Shown piece after piece: positions 47,901-64,000 of a DNA stretch of 64,000 nt (position 1 is its first letter; each line of letters begins with the position of its first letter). Location of the stretch: the NCBI RefSeq assembly GCF_010015445.1, contig NC_053120.1, positions 16,233,597-16,297,596 on the forward strand, given 5' to 3'. Source of the stretch: Perca fluviatilis. Lineage: Eukaryota; Chordata; Actinopteri; Perciformes; Percidae. The translations under genes were made by a program, and so were the position numbers. The notes under the pieces are model-generated. The model searched no databases and had not been told where the DNA came from. It saw nothing but the letters and a program-made list of their open reading frames with translations.

Positions 47901-50900
47901 GGCTGGAGCAGGAGAGGTTTGAGGTGTGTGTTTGTGTGTGTGTGTATGATACATAGAAAAGTGATCCTTAAATGTTTTATAAAAGGTTTTCCTATGGAAC
48001 TGCTTGTATATAACTAACACTTACATACTTTTGCTTAGAGCATATTGCAACTTCGTCTCGGTAATGCTCAGCATAACCCAGAGACCTGCATTGGTTTGCA
48101 AACATTGGTTTAAAAAAATACACAAAAATGTAAAAAATATGGAAACAAGTCAGTTTTCCTGTGAATGGAAGAACTTTACTTACCAACACCTTAGTCTTTT
48201 CCCATTTTTTTCCATCAGGAGGGACTAATTTATTCTTCTCTCATGTTTTTATAAATATAATTTACTGAGCTGTGATGATGAGAAGTAAGACAATACTGTT
48301 CACAAACATAAATGGGGCTTGGATATTGGATTTTACAGATGTATGAAGGTTTGTGCAAATGTACACTCCTCCTCTGTCATCTCTCTCACCCTCTTTATGC
48401 TGGCTCTATATGTGTGTCCATTTCTTTCCACTGCAGGAGGCTGAGAACATGATGAGGATGATGCAGCATGTATTGAGGGAGGAGGAGGAGGAGAGGGATC
48501 TGACGAGGAGTTCCTGTGAGACAACCAATCACACACTGAAAGCAAAGCAACAGTCACATAATCTCGACCCCCTTTTATGATCTCACACACCTGTTTCATG
48601 AAGTATGTTTTCTGCAGTGAAAGATGAGGATTCTGACATGGACGTTCCAGAGGACGAAGGTTCAGACAGCGACATGGACGAGAGTCGACCTTCTAAGCCG
48701 CGGCCCACACAAAACGGCATCATGGCAGGTACACAGACTTAGCCATGTGCTTGTTATGGTGTTTTTTATTTTAGGATCCCCATTAGTTGTTACCTTAATA
48801 ACAACAATTTTTCCTGGGGTCCACACAAAAGATAAAACATGACATTTAACGTTCCATTAATACTTCCACATTGTCGAAACAATACATAAATACTATATAA
48901 TTAATAATTCCACATTATCAATAAAGTATAGTTCTACTGATACATTCACATTTCGCTACACAAGTAACCAGAGGACACGTACCAGTGTCCGCCGTACTTA
49001 GGTACAATCAAGTCTTTCATTAGACAAAAAATTATCTCCATTATGTTCTGCTTTGTATGATTCTGATTGGTTTAATATCTGCAGTTCCCAAAAATAAATT
49101 GTTACAACCAGCTAAGCTAAGCAGTGCTCGTTGAATAACTAAACACAACTACTAAAGGTCAACTTAGCCGTAACATTAATCCCCTTGTCTCACTATCCCT
49201 ACGTGTCGCATGCAACGTAAGAATGAGACTAAACCTGTCTGGATGAATGTTGATCTTTCCTACTTCTAGAGGGGTCTGTGCTGTGGTACTGTACTGACTC
49301 ACCTCAGACTCCACACGGTCCGCGGTCGGAAGGTAGCCGCTGCCTCAGGGACCGCTCCGTTACTTCGGCTATGCTCCGTCAGGGTCCTCGCCGGGCCAGC
49401 CCCGCTCCTCCTTTATTGTAGTAGTTCAGTCTTAAAAGGTGTATTTACGAAAGTTTGTGTTGTGGGGAAACAAGAAAGTATTTCAGTTCTTTGTCATCAG
49501 TAGTGTTCTTCGTGTAGAGACTTCTGTTCCGTTTGCTTAAGGCCTTTTTTTCGCGACTGCCTCCAGCTGGACGCAACCTCCAAATGGCATCTGAAATACC
49601 TGTCACTTGTTGGGCTAACCCTAACCCCATTTGACATGTCAGTCTATCCCTATACACTCACTACTACTCCAAAAGACATTAAATGGACATCCTAGCATCA
49701 ACAAACTGCTGCTCAAGACGCTGTCGTAACAAAATGCTAATGCATTAAAACTCATCATCAAACCTAACATAACCTGTGTTGCCCCTGTTTGCACCATAGG
49801 AAGACGAGCTCGATTCATCGGGAACATGCAGGGTGGTGATAGTGATGAGGTTGGTACTGTCATAGCAACATCAATACAAGATGCCTTCTTTTTTCTTCTT
49901 AAATTAAGCCTGAAGTAGCAAGCATCATGTCATTTTGTGTGTTACAATTTTTGAATTTTGTTGCTGATTTCACTGCCAGTAGCCCTAGGTGGCGCTCTCT
50001 GTGCTGTCTATCTTTCTACAGAATGACATGCTGTTTACTTGTTTGTCATTTTTAAGTATCCTGCGAACCACCTTTTGATCAGGTTCACATCCCTTTTAGG
50101 TTTCCATTTTGTACTCTGTTCTGTATCTTATTTTTCTCATTCATTTTTCTCCTTCACATTTCTCATTCTCATACACGTTTTTAAAAGCCCTCTTTAGCTG
50201 TTTCCAGAAGGTCAATCCCTCGTGCCAAAAAACAACAGGAAGGAAAGGTTTGTGCAGGACCAGGATCCAGTTCGCTCCTTATTCCTCTGTGTATTTAAAG
50301 GAAAAATCCATTCTCAAATTCTCTGACGCAGTAGGGACTCTTCCTCGTCAGTTTCCTGGCATAGCCCGTGACAGAGGTGTTCATACAGGTAACAAGGTGG
50401 AGGAGAAGGACGCCCAGAGCTTGCAAACCTGCTGCAATGGTTTTTAGCCAGTGTCTATCTCTCACAGAGAACACATTGACCATTATTTGCATCGTACCAC
50501 TACTGAAGCATACATACAGTATAAACATCACCACCTGTCTTAGTGTTGTTGAGAGATATCAAAAGAGGAAGAAAGAGTAACTGGAGAGAGAGAAATGATT
50601 GCTCCGCTGATGCATCGATATAGAAATTTCTATTTCTGTCTCTTCCGTAATGCATGTTGGTCTGTATAGTTTTTGAATGTTGGTGCAGATGTTTGTAACA
50701 GTGTTATAGTGTTTGAAATGGATTTTTCCTTTTTAATTAGGTAAATGGTTTAACTGGTCCCTGTAGTAAAATCAGTTCTGGGCTGGACATGTTTTCATTA
50801 CAGCCAAAGAGGTGAATCAGAGATTAGATCTGTCTGATTCAAGTTTTTGTGAGACATTATATGGTTCAGTGTTTAGTTAGAATGAAAATATGTCCATCCC

Positions 50901-51199
50901 TGTTGTAGTTCCACACTGTGTGTTGAAGAACTTTCCAGGAATCATTTGAATAGACTCTGAAAACTCTGATCTTTTTGTAATTGTTGAAATGATTATTTGT
51001 CCCTGCTTGCTTGCCGTTTCAGACTGAAGACAGCGAGATTGATGTGGACGAGGATGATGAGGATGATGATGAAGGCGAGGAGGAGGAGGGCAAGGATTTG
51101 GAGGACAACAGTCTGGAGGGCCCAGGGTCTAGGGGTGCTCGCCCCTCCAAGGGGGGCATGAGACCACCTCTGCTGGAGGAGAGCGACAATGACTTCTAA
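44922..51199 (+). CDS. cluap1: clusterin-associated protein 1 / IFT38 (12 exons)
   Basis: A subunit of the intraflagellar transport B complex (Qilin/IFT38), needed to build cilia. Exons: 44922-44943, 45035-45146, 45563-45647, 45752-45931, 46628-46723, 47215-47298, 47396-47529, 47782-47923, 48437-48515, 48618-48728, 49800-49849, 51023-51199. All phases agree, giving 423 residues (human 413). The N-terminal globular part ([60 protein letters not shown]) is nearly identical to mammals. Residues about 150-310 form the long coiled coil ([56 protein letters not shown]). The tail is very acidic and ends in the conserved ESDNDF. The exon 7 acceptor (AG at 47394-47395) was chosen because it restores family length. 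CLUAP1 is not beside KCNN1 in man, so the neighbourhood differs. Confidence 0.96.
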
Positions 51200-51364
51200 A
51201 TGAATACAGATGAGCTCCAGCTGTTTTCTGTATTCCAGCTCCGATTAAACCATCTAATTACTTCTGAAACATATGCATTTATTATGTTCCATCATGTTGG
51301 TATTGCAACATAGACAATCAATATAGTTCATATTTTTTTTGTGTTTGTGTAAACTGTTTACCTT

Positions 51365-51370
51365 AATAAA
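51365..51370 (+). promoter_or_regulatory. polyadenylation signal of cluap1
   Basis: AATAAA 166 bases after the stop codon. Confidence 0.65.
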
Positions 51371-51454
51371 ATATTAACGATTTAATATCTATCTGTGTCC
51401 CTTGACTCAAGTATGACAGCAGCATAAAATGGTGTTGTCCTAAGAGTCAATCAG

Positions 51455-51456
<2 letters not shown>

Positions 51457-51531
<75 letters not shown>
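51457..51531. repeat. TA dinucleotide microsatellite
   Basis: About 37 AT units, 90 bases past the cluap1 polyadenylation signal. Confidence 0.97.
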
Positions 51532-51534
<3 letters not shown>

Positions 51535-52924
51535 GCTGAGTATTTCAATTTGTTTTCCACTTCATTTTACTTTAACTCTGCTGTAGCATTTAGATTAATG
51601 CTACATTGTCAGCTATTATAGATACAGTAGATACATTTGTATCTACATGAGGTATATTTTTTATTTATTTTTACACTAAATCAACTTGTAGTTTTATATT
51701 GTTTTACATATGGTCGAATGACAACCACAAACAGATACTTTTCAGTTGCAATGTGGAAGATTTGATCTTCATAGTAGAACATAAGGTTCATAAAACAAAT
51801 TCTCTGGAATAATTGACTTGCTAATTAAGGAAAATGAAGCAAAATGTGTTCACCAATAGAGGGATGATTTTCAAATACACGTTGAGCTGTCTAGGACATT
51901 ATGTTTGATCTTTGGCAATGATGACTTGTTAAATTTCCCGTAAGAATAATAATAATTAAATATTCCTAAATGACATTTAGATACAAATGTAACACTTGGC
52001 AACCAAGTAGTATTTGTCCAACAAGTTAAAAGGATTGTTTTTTACGAGTATAAAGTGTAATAGTGGACAGCCCATTGACATATATAACAGCCCTGTAACC
52101 ATAGAAATAAAATGTCAAAGGACACGCTACGTCATTAGAGTGCGCGCTGGTTTCAGAGAGGAGGTAGGCAGATGCCTCTTCGAAACAATAGTCAACTGTC
52201 GTCTGCTTACGACCCGTTTTTCCTCTCATTCTGGTATGAAACCATGTTTACACTTTGTGTATAATTGTGATCATTATCCTCTTAGCTAAATGTCGGCAAA
52301 AAATGAAACATGGAATGGCCGGCTCGTTGACAAGTAAACCAGTGTTGTTTATCCGGCTAACATCAGCTAGCAATAGCTAACTCACTGACGAGCAACATTG
52401 CAATCATTTGTATACTTTTAGATAATTCATTTATGGCGTAACATAGTTAACCTACTCTTTACCAACTCGTCTGTTTTGTGTTTGAAAATCCACATTTTCT
52501 AAACGATGCTTAGTTATGGTGGCCATCTAACAAGAATAATTATATTTAATTATGTAATAATTAACTAATAATTGGCTTCCTTGAACGTATTCACACGTTA
52601 TACGACAATTATTTAGGAAACGTTAGACTACTACCATAGAAATAAAATGATATTTACTATCTAGATCTATATATAAAAAAAAGAGCTGCGGCACATTACC
52701 CATATATTATATACTGCATGTTGAACAATCTTTACAATCTACCAAAAAGAAAAATATTTACCCATTTGACAAAAATATTTTTTATGTAGGGTTTCGAATC
52801 ATTGTAGGAAATAGGTTATATATGTCAGTATTGAGCATCAGCCTTGAAAACTCTCTTGTCAGTCAAACTCTTCTGATTGGTCCTTTGTCTTTCCTGGTCT
52901 CTCAGCTGAAGAGCAGCTGCTGGG
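51532..52924. other. region between cluap1 and the ccdc124 start codon
   Basis: AT-rich sequence with no supported protein gene. A splice acceptor (TTTCCTGGTCTCTCAG, ending near 52905) lies about 20 bases before the ccdc124 ATG, so the leader exon and promoter of ccdc124 should be upstream, perhaps in the CpG-containing stretch 52120-52420. Confidence 0.4.
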
Positions 52925-54945
52925 ATGCCAAAGAAGTTCCAGGGCGAGAACTCCAAGGCGGCCACAGCCAAAGCCCGCAAGGCCGAGGCCAAGGCAGTGG
53001 CAGACGCCCGCAAGAAGCAGCAGGAAGAGGATGCTCTATGGCAGGAAACCGACAAACATGTTCTCAAAAAAGGACAGAGAAAGGTGAGCTGTCTCTTTAG
53101 TGTGATGTTCAAATTTGGGAAATTTCATTTTAATCGTGCTGCTCACTTTGTCTTCAAGAATTTGCTGTTTGGTTTTTCGGCACCGTTTTGTCACTGTGAT
53201 ACTTCTTTTGCTACTTCTTAGATGATGTGTGTACAGTCAGTTTAACTTTTAGCTGAAATAATTAAACCATAAATAAGCAAGGAACAATAAATACATGTAA
53301 TCAAAAGACAAAGATGCTGGCAGAACTCTCACATTTGTTTCTGCAGTTTTTGATCTGGACAGGAACCCTGCTTGTGGCATCTTATTTTGCACATACACTC
53401 GCACATTTCCACAGGTCTAAAGTCTAGATGGGACTAAATGTTAATTATCCCCAGTGGGGCATTGGGGTGCTGTATTAATAAGCAGTTACAGAACAAACCA
53501 CAGCAAGAATGGAACAAATGAGGTATACCCTAATAAGCATATAAGCAATCACAAGATCAGCATGTTTTAAGTAAACTTCAGTAAAGCCATGCATATTTTA
53601 TGCAATGAAACCACTATAGAGCAACTTAAAGCATATTAATGCTTTCTTCAGAGAGATGGGGACTATACTTATTTAGCTATACTTAATGTACTGGACTTAT
53701 TGTTGCTATCGCAGCCTTATTAGACACTCCTCAGTTTGAGCTCGACATAACTCCACATCTGATCAATACATAAGCAATGTGTACATAGTTGCAGAGTAAA
53801 GGTGATATATAGATAGATAGATAGATAGATAGATAGTAGATATATATATAACGTTAGTTCGTTAAGCATAGCGCATATATAAGAAGCTGTTGCCGCAATC
53901 GTCACGCAACACGCGCTAAAACAAAGCGCTAAAAAAACATAGATACATCAATAAAACATAGATACTTAATTAATATGGGGGGGGGGGCTGCCCCTGCAAG
54001 AGGGTCATAAATAACCATACATATATAGACAAAGGTAAAAATAGATAATAAAAAATTAGTGCATGTAGTGGCCAAACTACTTTAAAACAACACGTTTTCT
54101 TAAGCACAAAAGTCTGATGTGGCAGCTTTCTGCCTTTGCAGGATGAAAAGGAAAAGAAGAGGCTCGAGCTTCTGGAGAGGAAAAAGGAAAACCAACGACT
54201 TCTGGATGAGGAGAGCTCTAGCATAAAAGGCAGAGCCCAGAGGGAGGCTGGACCTGGAGGAAAAGTGACTCGTGCCCAGATCGACGAGGTGCTTCAGAAC
54301 GAGCTCAAGCAACAGCAGGAGCTAGAGCTCAAACCGAAAGGTACATTTTCAGCTTTAAGAGGATAACAGAAGTGTGCTGGTTTGAATAAAGATGAAACAT
54401 GAGTGGAGATAAAAAATCGAGCAGAATTGGGTGTTATGTGGATCAAGCCAGTACATTTTCTTTACTATCCAAATTAAATTTCGTCCCACAGAAAAGAGCC
54501 ATCTGGAGATTCCACTGGAGGAGAACGTGAACAGAATTATCCTTGATGAAGGAACCGTGGAAGCCAGAACAATAGAAGATGCCATCGCTGTGCTCAGGTA
54601 CTATTTGTACTGTGTGTGATATACTATTGTGCCTGTGATTACTCTGGTGTTGATTTGAATTAAGTTTCTTAGGCTTAATAAACAATGACGAGTTGTGTAT
54701 GTAAACAAGCCATCATTGCATCCTCTCTTCCTGTCTCCAGCACTGGGCCTGAGGACTTGGATCACCACCCGGAGCGGAGGATGAAAGCAGCGTTTGCCGC
54801 CTACGAGGAGGCCAACATGCCTCGCTTAAAACAGGAGAACCCCAACATGAGGCTGTCGCAGCTGAAGCAAATGTTGAAGAAGGAGTGGATGAAGTCGCCA
54901 GAGAACCCCCTGAACCAATGCTTTGCCACCTACAACTCGAAGTGA
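52925..54945 (+). CDS. ccdc124: coiled-coil domain-containing protein 124 (4 exons)
   Basis: A ribosome-binding protein (homologue of yeast Lso2) that sits in the mRNA/tRNA channel of idle ribosomes, and is also reported at the midbody. Exons 52925-53083, 54142-54340, 54492-54597 and 54741-54945 give 222 residues (human 223). The start MPKKFQGENSKAATAKARKA is the basic, conserved N-terminus that contacts rRNA. Residues 20-120 are a long Lys/Glu-rich helix (KKRLELLERKKENQRLLDEE). The C-terminal part (HHPERRMKAAFAAYEEANMP, MRLSQLKQMLKKEWMKSPEN) is an HMG-box-like segment shared by the family. Phases agree across all introns and no damage is seen. Its place beside KCNN1 and SLC5A5 matches man. 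Confidence 0.96.
53810..53837. repeat. ATAG tetranucleotide repeat
   Basis: Seven GATA/ATAG units in ccdc124 intron 1. A run of ten G lies nearby at about 53979-53988. Confidence 0.9.
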
Positions 54946-55280
54946 ATGCACTCTTTCCCCTCATAACCCCATTTGAGAACTGTCTGCCTATGCACATAGG
55001 AGGCTACCAATGAAAATTTGAAAAGAAGAATTGAAAAACGAGTGTTGCTAATAAGAGTTTCACCACTTCCCGCCCAGAAACAATCTCTCCAATGCCAGAT
55101 GAGCTTGGTTGTTCCATTGACTAGCAAGGAGAAGCTCATTTTCCCTTATCGAGGTCACACATGATGCCTCTGCACGTGGCCTTGAATGTGGCACTTCAGC
55201 ATCCAATACATTTAATTATATATATTTTTTCCTAGCACCTTGTGGGGAGGTGGGAAGCCAGATGTTTTGAGAGCAACTTA

Positions 55281-55286
55281 TTAAAG
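55281..55286 (+). promoter_or_regulatory. likely polyadenylation signal of ccdc124
   Basis: ATTAAA, a common variant signal, 336 bases after the stop codon and followed by a T/G-rich stretch. Confidence 0.4.
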
Positions 55287-55289
55287 TTC

Positions 55290-58200
55290 ACCACTCGATC
55301 ATCAACATCTCTTGTTGCTTTTAAATGCAAGACTTCTTCTTTGTTGGTAGGAGGCACATAAATCATGTCACACACTGAAGTCAAACATTTTGGCCAACTG
55401 CTGCTGTTCCGAAAAGAAGATGAAGTTACAGAGTGTAAACTTTACTTTTCATTCAAGGAGAAAATTTACTATAATTTTGTTTCTAGGGTAAACAATGTTC
55501 ACCAGCAACAATCGTGGTAACTTTAAAATAGCTATGGCTGCAAATTACTTTTTTTCTGTCTTTTTAGTTACTTTGGCCTAAGTGACTAACCAGTTTTCTA
55601 CAAAAGAGTCTTGTTTGCTTAAATACCAAAACATTAGGTATTAAACATTGAAGCCTCCGTCGCCAGTGGACTAAAAGTATTTCCCTGAATATACACTCAT
55701 ACAGTGCAAAGTACGTTTTCTTCCAAGATATCTTTTTTTTAGGCATACAACAGCAATGCCTGTTGCTTTCACATTTGATCTAAGATATGGCTGGATGACC
55801 AAGTGGCTACAGAGATAACTGTAACTGTGCAGGTTTACTCCCCATAACAACTGCTCTGTTCGATGCAGCAAATGTGACTTGATTGAATCGTTACTCCCGT
55901 CTTTTGAGTAAGTGCCATTGTCTCGTTACCTGCAGCGCAAATGCTAAAGCTCAGGTATTCCCACAAGAAGGCGTTTGTAATGCCAGATGCATTAGTTAGC
56001 TGATGCCTCTCCTCCAGTATCTTAAAGAAGTCGTCCTCTGAAGGGTTTGCTGAGAGCAGGATTGGTCGCGTAGTTTCTAGTAAAAGCCAAATGTGACAGC
56101 CCATTTAATGCAAGAGTGAGAAATTAACATAATAATAATGAATAATAATTTATACTTTATTAATCCCTCAAAGGAAATTACAATGTTTTCACTTTGTTAT
56201 TATTATACACATTACAAACAGGCCTGAATTACACACACATGCTCAGTACCTCTATATGCACTAATGGAGAGATGTCAGAGTGAGGGGGCTGCCCATGGAA
56301 AGGCGCCCGAGCAGTTGGGGGTTTGGTGCCTTGCGCAAGAGCACCTTGGCAGTGCCCAGGAGGTGAACTGGCACCTCATCCGACATGACACCTTGTCAGA
56401 AGCCTGGTTTGTCTACTTCTACCGATTAAAGAACCTGTCGCTGTATAATGTCATTGCAGAGGGAGAGAACTAATTCAGCCACATGTGCAGGCCTACAGAT
56501 GCTCTTTTTATTTTATTAGTACAGAGAAAACTTCAGCATACAGCCTTCATCATGTTTACACAACAAATATGCTTCTGTAGAGTCAACAAAATAACCAAAA
56601 AAAGGTCCTTGTCTTAACCATCTCAAGGCCCCAAACTGTGGCTGAATTTGGCCACCCTTCTCTATAACAGACCCTTTAGCCAACAGTGACTTTAAGGTCC
56701 TATTGTCCTATTATTGTAAGGTGATGGTGACCTCTGAAAACAGAGGACCCGAGTTATGATCCAAACACTCACAGCTGTGTTGGTGTTTAAGTGTTGGCTC
56801 ATGCTGCAGTGTGCATAAATACAACAAACCTGTTTTTTGTTTTTTTAAATAAGTCACATAAATGCAGAATGGGGTCATATTTGGAGAAATGTCTCTGGTT
56901 GTCTTAACAACAAAACAAACTACATGAATCCAGTTCATTGCAACGGCAAAATTAAAATATAGGAAATGTAGGATTTTGATTAGACACAGCCATGATAGTA
57001 GTTATTGCTTTTGAATTGGTTTTGCAGTCAGTTAGATGGCCGGCAATGGTGTCGCGTGCTGCCGTTGGTCACAAAGGTTTTCTCCAGCACAGCAACATTC
57101 ACACTGAGCTGCTGAGGCAGCAAGCTGGAGGCTTTGTAGGTTTGTCTGATGCCAGGTGGAGAGACCGAAAGCAGGAATGAAAACTTGAGCTTTAGCAGTC
57201 TTAAATGTAAGTAGCATAAAGGTAAAACAATATAAACAATTTGGGAAATGGAGTTTAACCACCCAAGGCTCTTCCCAGTCCTGCAAATTAAAGGGAAATA
57301 GTGTAGCTATTTACAGATTTGAAATCCTTTGGAAATAAAATTGTTATTGGCAACGGAAGAAAATCAATTACATTTCTGTAAATAGTTTGTATTTTTTTAA
57401 TTGCAAGTACTTCATTTTGAATATGCATCAGACCTGTTTCATGTTTTATGTCTAAATATAGCAATGACAAAAAAGCAATACGTACTTGGTTGAGAAAACA
57501 GCCCCACTCCTGCTGACTGAATCAAGATTTAAACTGGTATTTCTTTTACATATTTTTTTATCGAATTATTACATAGTTCATGTTGTTACATTTTTGGGAC
57601 ACATCTGAGGATACTTTGCACTCATTGGCTTGATTCATTCAGAACCATAAAAAAAGGTCCCACTTTTGTCCTGCCAGGCTGTTGTGGCGGAGGAGATAAG
57701 AGCCTGTGCGAAGGCCTTTGAACAACAGCGCTTCAATGACAAGTTCAACTGACCTTTTATTTTCCTTTTCGCATTGAAAGCGGCCAGTTTCTTTTCTTTC
57801 CCATTGTAACCAATCAGTCCACTCCCAATTTATAGGGATTTCTTTGAGCTTGTACGTGTGATGTTCCGCCTTAACACTCAGGTCTGATCTTACAGGTTTT
57901 TGTTTTTCTGCATCCTAACCTGTTGCCGCCCCCTCCTACTCCCTGTCCATTTGCATGGCAACCCTTTACCAGGCCAGCTGCTGCTGCCGCCTTTCTTCGT
58001 GTTGAATTCTAATCATTACTTTCAAAGGAAAGCGTCTCCAAAGCTCCTTTATCAAGTGTCCGTACTGGGAGGAGGCAAGCCGCTGTCCAGCAGCCACTCA
58101 GGCAGCACTTCTTCTCAGCTCTTCTGTTCTACAGTCCGGGAGCATTTCCTATTGGTAACCCACTTTTTCAAGTTAGGAGAAAAACAACACATGGAAGAAT

Positions 58201-59150
58201 ACGGTAAGGATCACTAGTAGTAGTAGGGATGTTTTCATATATTGTTTTTTTTTAATAAAGGAGAAAATTGAGATGATAAATTGCAGTTCACACAATGATT
58301 GGCACACATGGAAAATGATCCATACTGTAAGCTGTAAAACATGTTCCGATAAACTATTACTCGTGCTGTTATTTTTCAGTATATTTATTCAGGTTTATGT
58401 ATGTGTCTAATTAACATTGGCTTGCGGGATGAAAATATACCAGTCTTTTTGGGCTGAGCTTTAGGAGTTAAACATAACATATATCATGTATCAGTTCTCA
58501 TGTACGTACATCCTAGAGGTCTTAGTTTCTGATCCTTTTTCTCTGATATGTCCATGTCCACTAGACTAACATAAGAGGGGGTCACATCTGCTTTTGACAG
58601 AATGTTTCACATTCATAACCAGCTGAATACACAATTTGAGATTAAAGAAATTGTTGCTTTAACAGTGATGATTTTGCCTTGAATTAGTACTCAACGAGTA
58701 AACACCGGACTGTGTGTTATTAGTGAAATGACAGACTGTTATATTTACTTTTAAATTAAATTTTAAGAATGAAGTGCTTTTGATGCCACTCAAGATAATT
58801 AGAATACTTTATTTTTAAAGCATAATAGCACTTGTTTTTATGTTTCTTCTGTTGCCTGTGAAGACAACATCCTCAGAGTTAATAAATTGTGTGCACACAT
58901 TTAGATGTTTCTATACTGCTCGGGTCCTTCGGGGATCCTTCTGCAGCCCATGCTTCATACTTTATTCTCATTTATGGGCTGTTTGTGGCCAGAAAGGAGG
59001 AGAGAAAAAAACAATAATTGATGGACATAATTCAACACATCATTCAACCATAACCGTGCTTTCAAATATATTTCAGGACCTTTGTTGCATGTTACCCTCC
59101 TCTTTCTCATCTTACATGTGAAACATGATCTGCGTGTGATCTCATTTCAG
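55290..59150. other. region between ccdc124 and kcnn1
   Basis: No protein gene could be supported. 56130-56400 contains a dispersed repeat fragment (TTTATACTTTATTAATCCCT, CAAGAGCACCTTGGCAG). 57678-57752 is a short, coding-looking stretch behind a splice acceptor, described among the findings. The kcnn1 promoter and leader exon must lie here or further upstream but could not be located. Confidence 0.4.
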
Positions 59151-59165
59151 TTCTGCAGTGATGCC

Positions 59166-63681
<4,516 letters not shown>

Positions 63682-64000
63682 TAGGCATGAAGTGGAGTGT
63701 AATCCCTAACATATTTTGGCCCTATATTTTATTGTAAAGCTCATTATTTGTAAATATATTTGTATAACTAAGAAATATGGCTAGTGCAAATTAAATGAAG
63801 CAAGAAAAATAATATAGACATAACAGTAGTTTTCTTAAAATGTAATATGTTTTCATGACCAGAGGCTGCAAATAGTTTTGCTGTATTTTTATCAGCTTAG
63901 TAAACACTTGTCTATTATACATGATTATTGTTGTTGCAAAGTTATGACTTTCATTACTATTATTTCATCCTTTATCATTTCTGCTAACTGCAGCTTGAAT

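Noticed and set aside
49250..49420. CpG-rich patch inside cluap1 intron 10 that looks like an internal promoter
   Set aside because: It neighbours dispersed-repeat sequence (GGATCCCCATTAGTTGTTAC near 48774) and is more likely part of an inserted element; no transcript feature supports a promoter.

Overview
The window is vertebrate nuclear DNA, almost certainly from a teleost fish, probably a spiny-rayed one. Genes are split by GT-AG introns, the DNA is AT-rich with long CA, CT, CTT and TA microsatellites, and introns are full of fish-type SINEs, decayed LINEs and short non-autonomous DNA transposons. There are no operons and no CRISPR arrays.

Six genes can be read. From left to right: a beta-1,3-N-acetylglucosaminyltransferase of the B3GNT3 type (+, 240-1379); the tyrosine kinase gene jak3 (-, 23 coding exons, 17984 down to 4063); the sodium/iodide symporter slc5a5 (+, 15 exons, 25098-41926); an unrecognised single-exon acidic coiled-coil protein (-, 43695 down to 43234); cluap1/IFT38 (+, 12 exons, 44922-51199); ccdc124 (+, 4 exons, 52925-54945); and the 5' part of kcnn1, the SK1 channel (+, from 59166, cut by the window end). 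B3GNT3, JAK3, SLC5A5, CCDC124 and KCNN1 are also neighbours on human 19p13.11, so this is an old conserved block. CLUAP1 is on another chromosome in man. The genes act in unrelated pathways: glycan extension, cytokine signalling, iodide uptake, ciliary transport, translation and neuronal K+ current. Their proximity is ancestral linkage, not a functional cluster.

Two things stand out. First, jak3 is well preserved over 21 exons, but exon lengths and conserved motifs show a +1 shift in exon 18 and a -1 shift in exon 19. Both lie in the catalytic JH1 domain, and the conserved Arg-Pro of kinase subdomain XI is Ala-Ala in the last exon. Read literally, the protein stops after about 848 residues and lacks kinase activity. 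Assembly indels are the main alternative. Second, slc5a5 intron 11 (33807-38942) is almost entirely transposon. It holds a TTAA-flanked element carrying two further elements, then a 2.3-kb element with terminal inverted repeats of about 0.9 kb and an internal 21-22 bp tandem array.

Intergenic stretches (1380-3720, 18000-25097, 41927-43040, 43696-44921, 51200-52924, 54946-59165) hold UTRs, promoters and repeats. No further protein gene could be supported in them. INSL3, which lies beside JAK3 in mammals, was not found.
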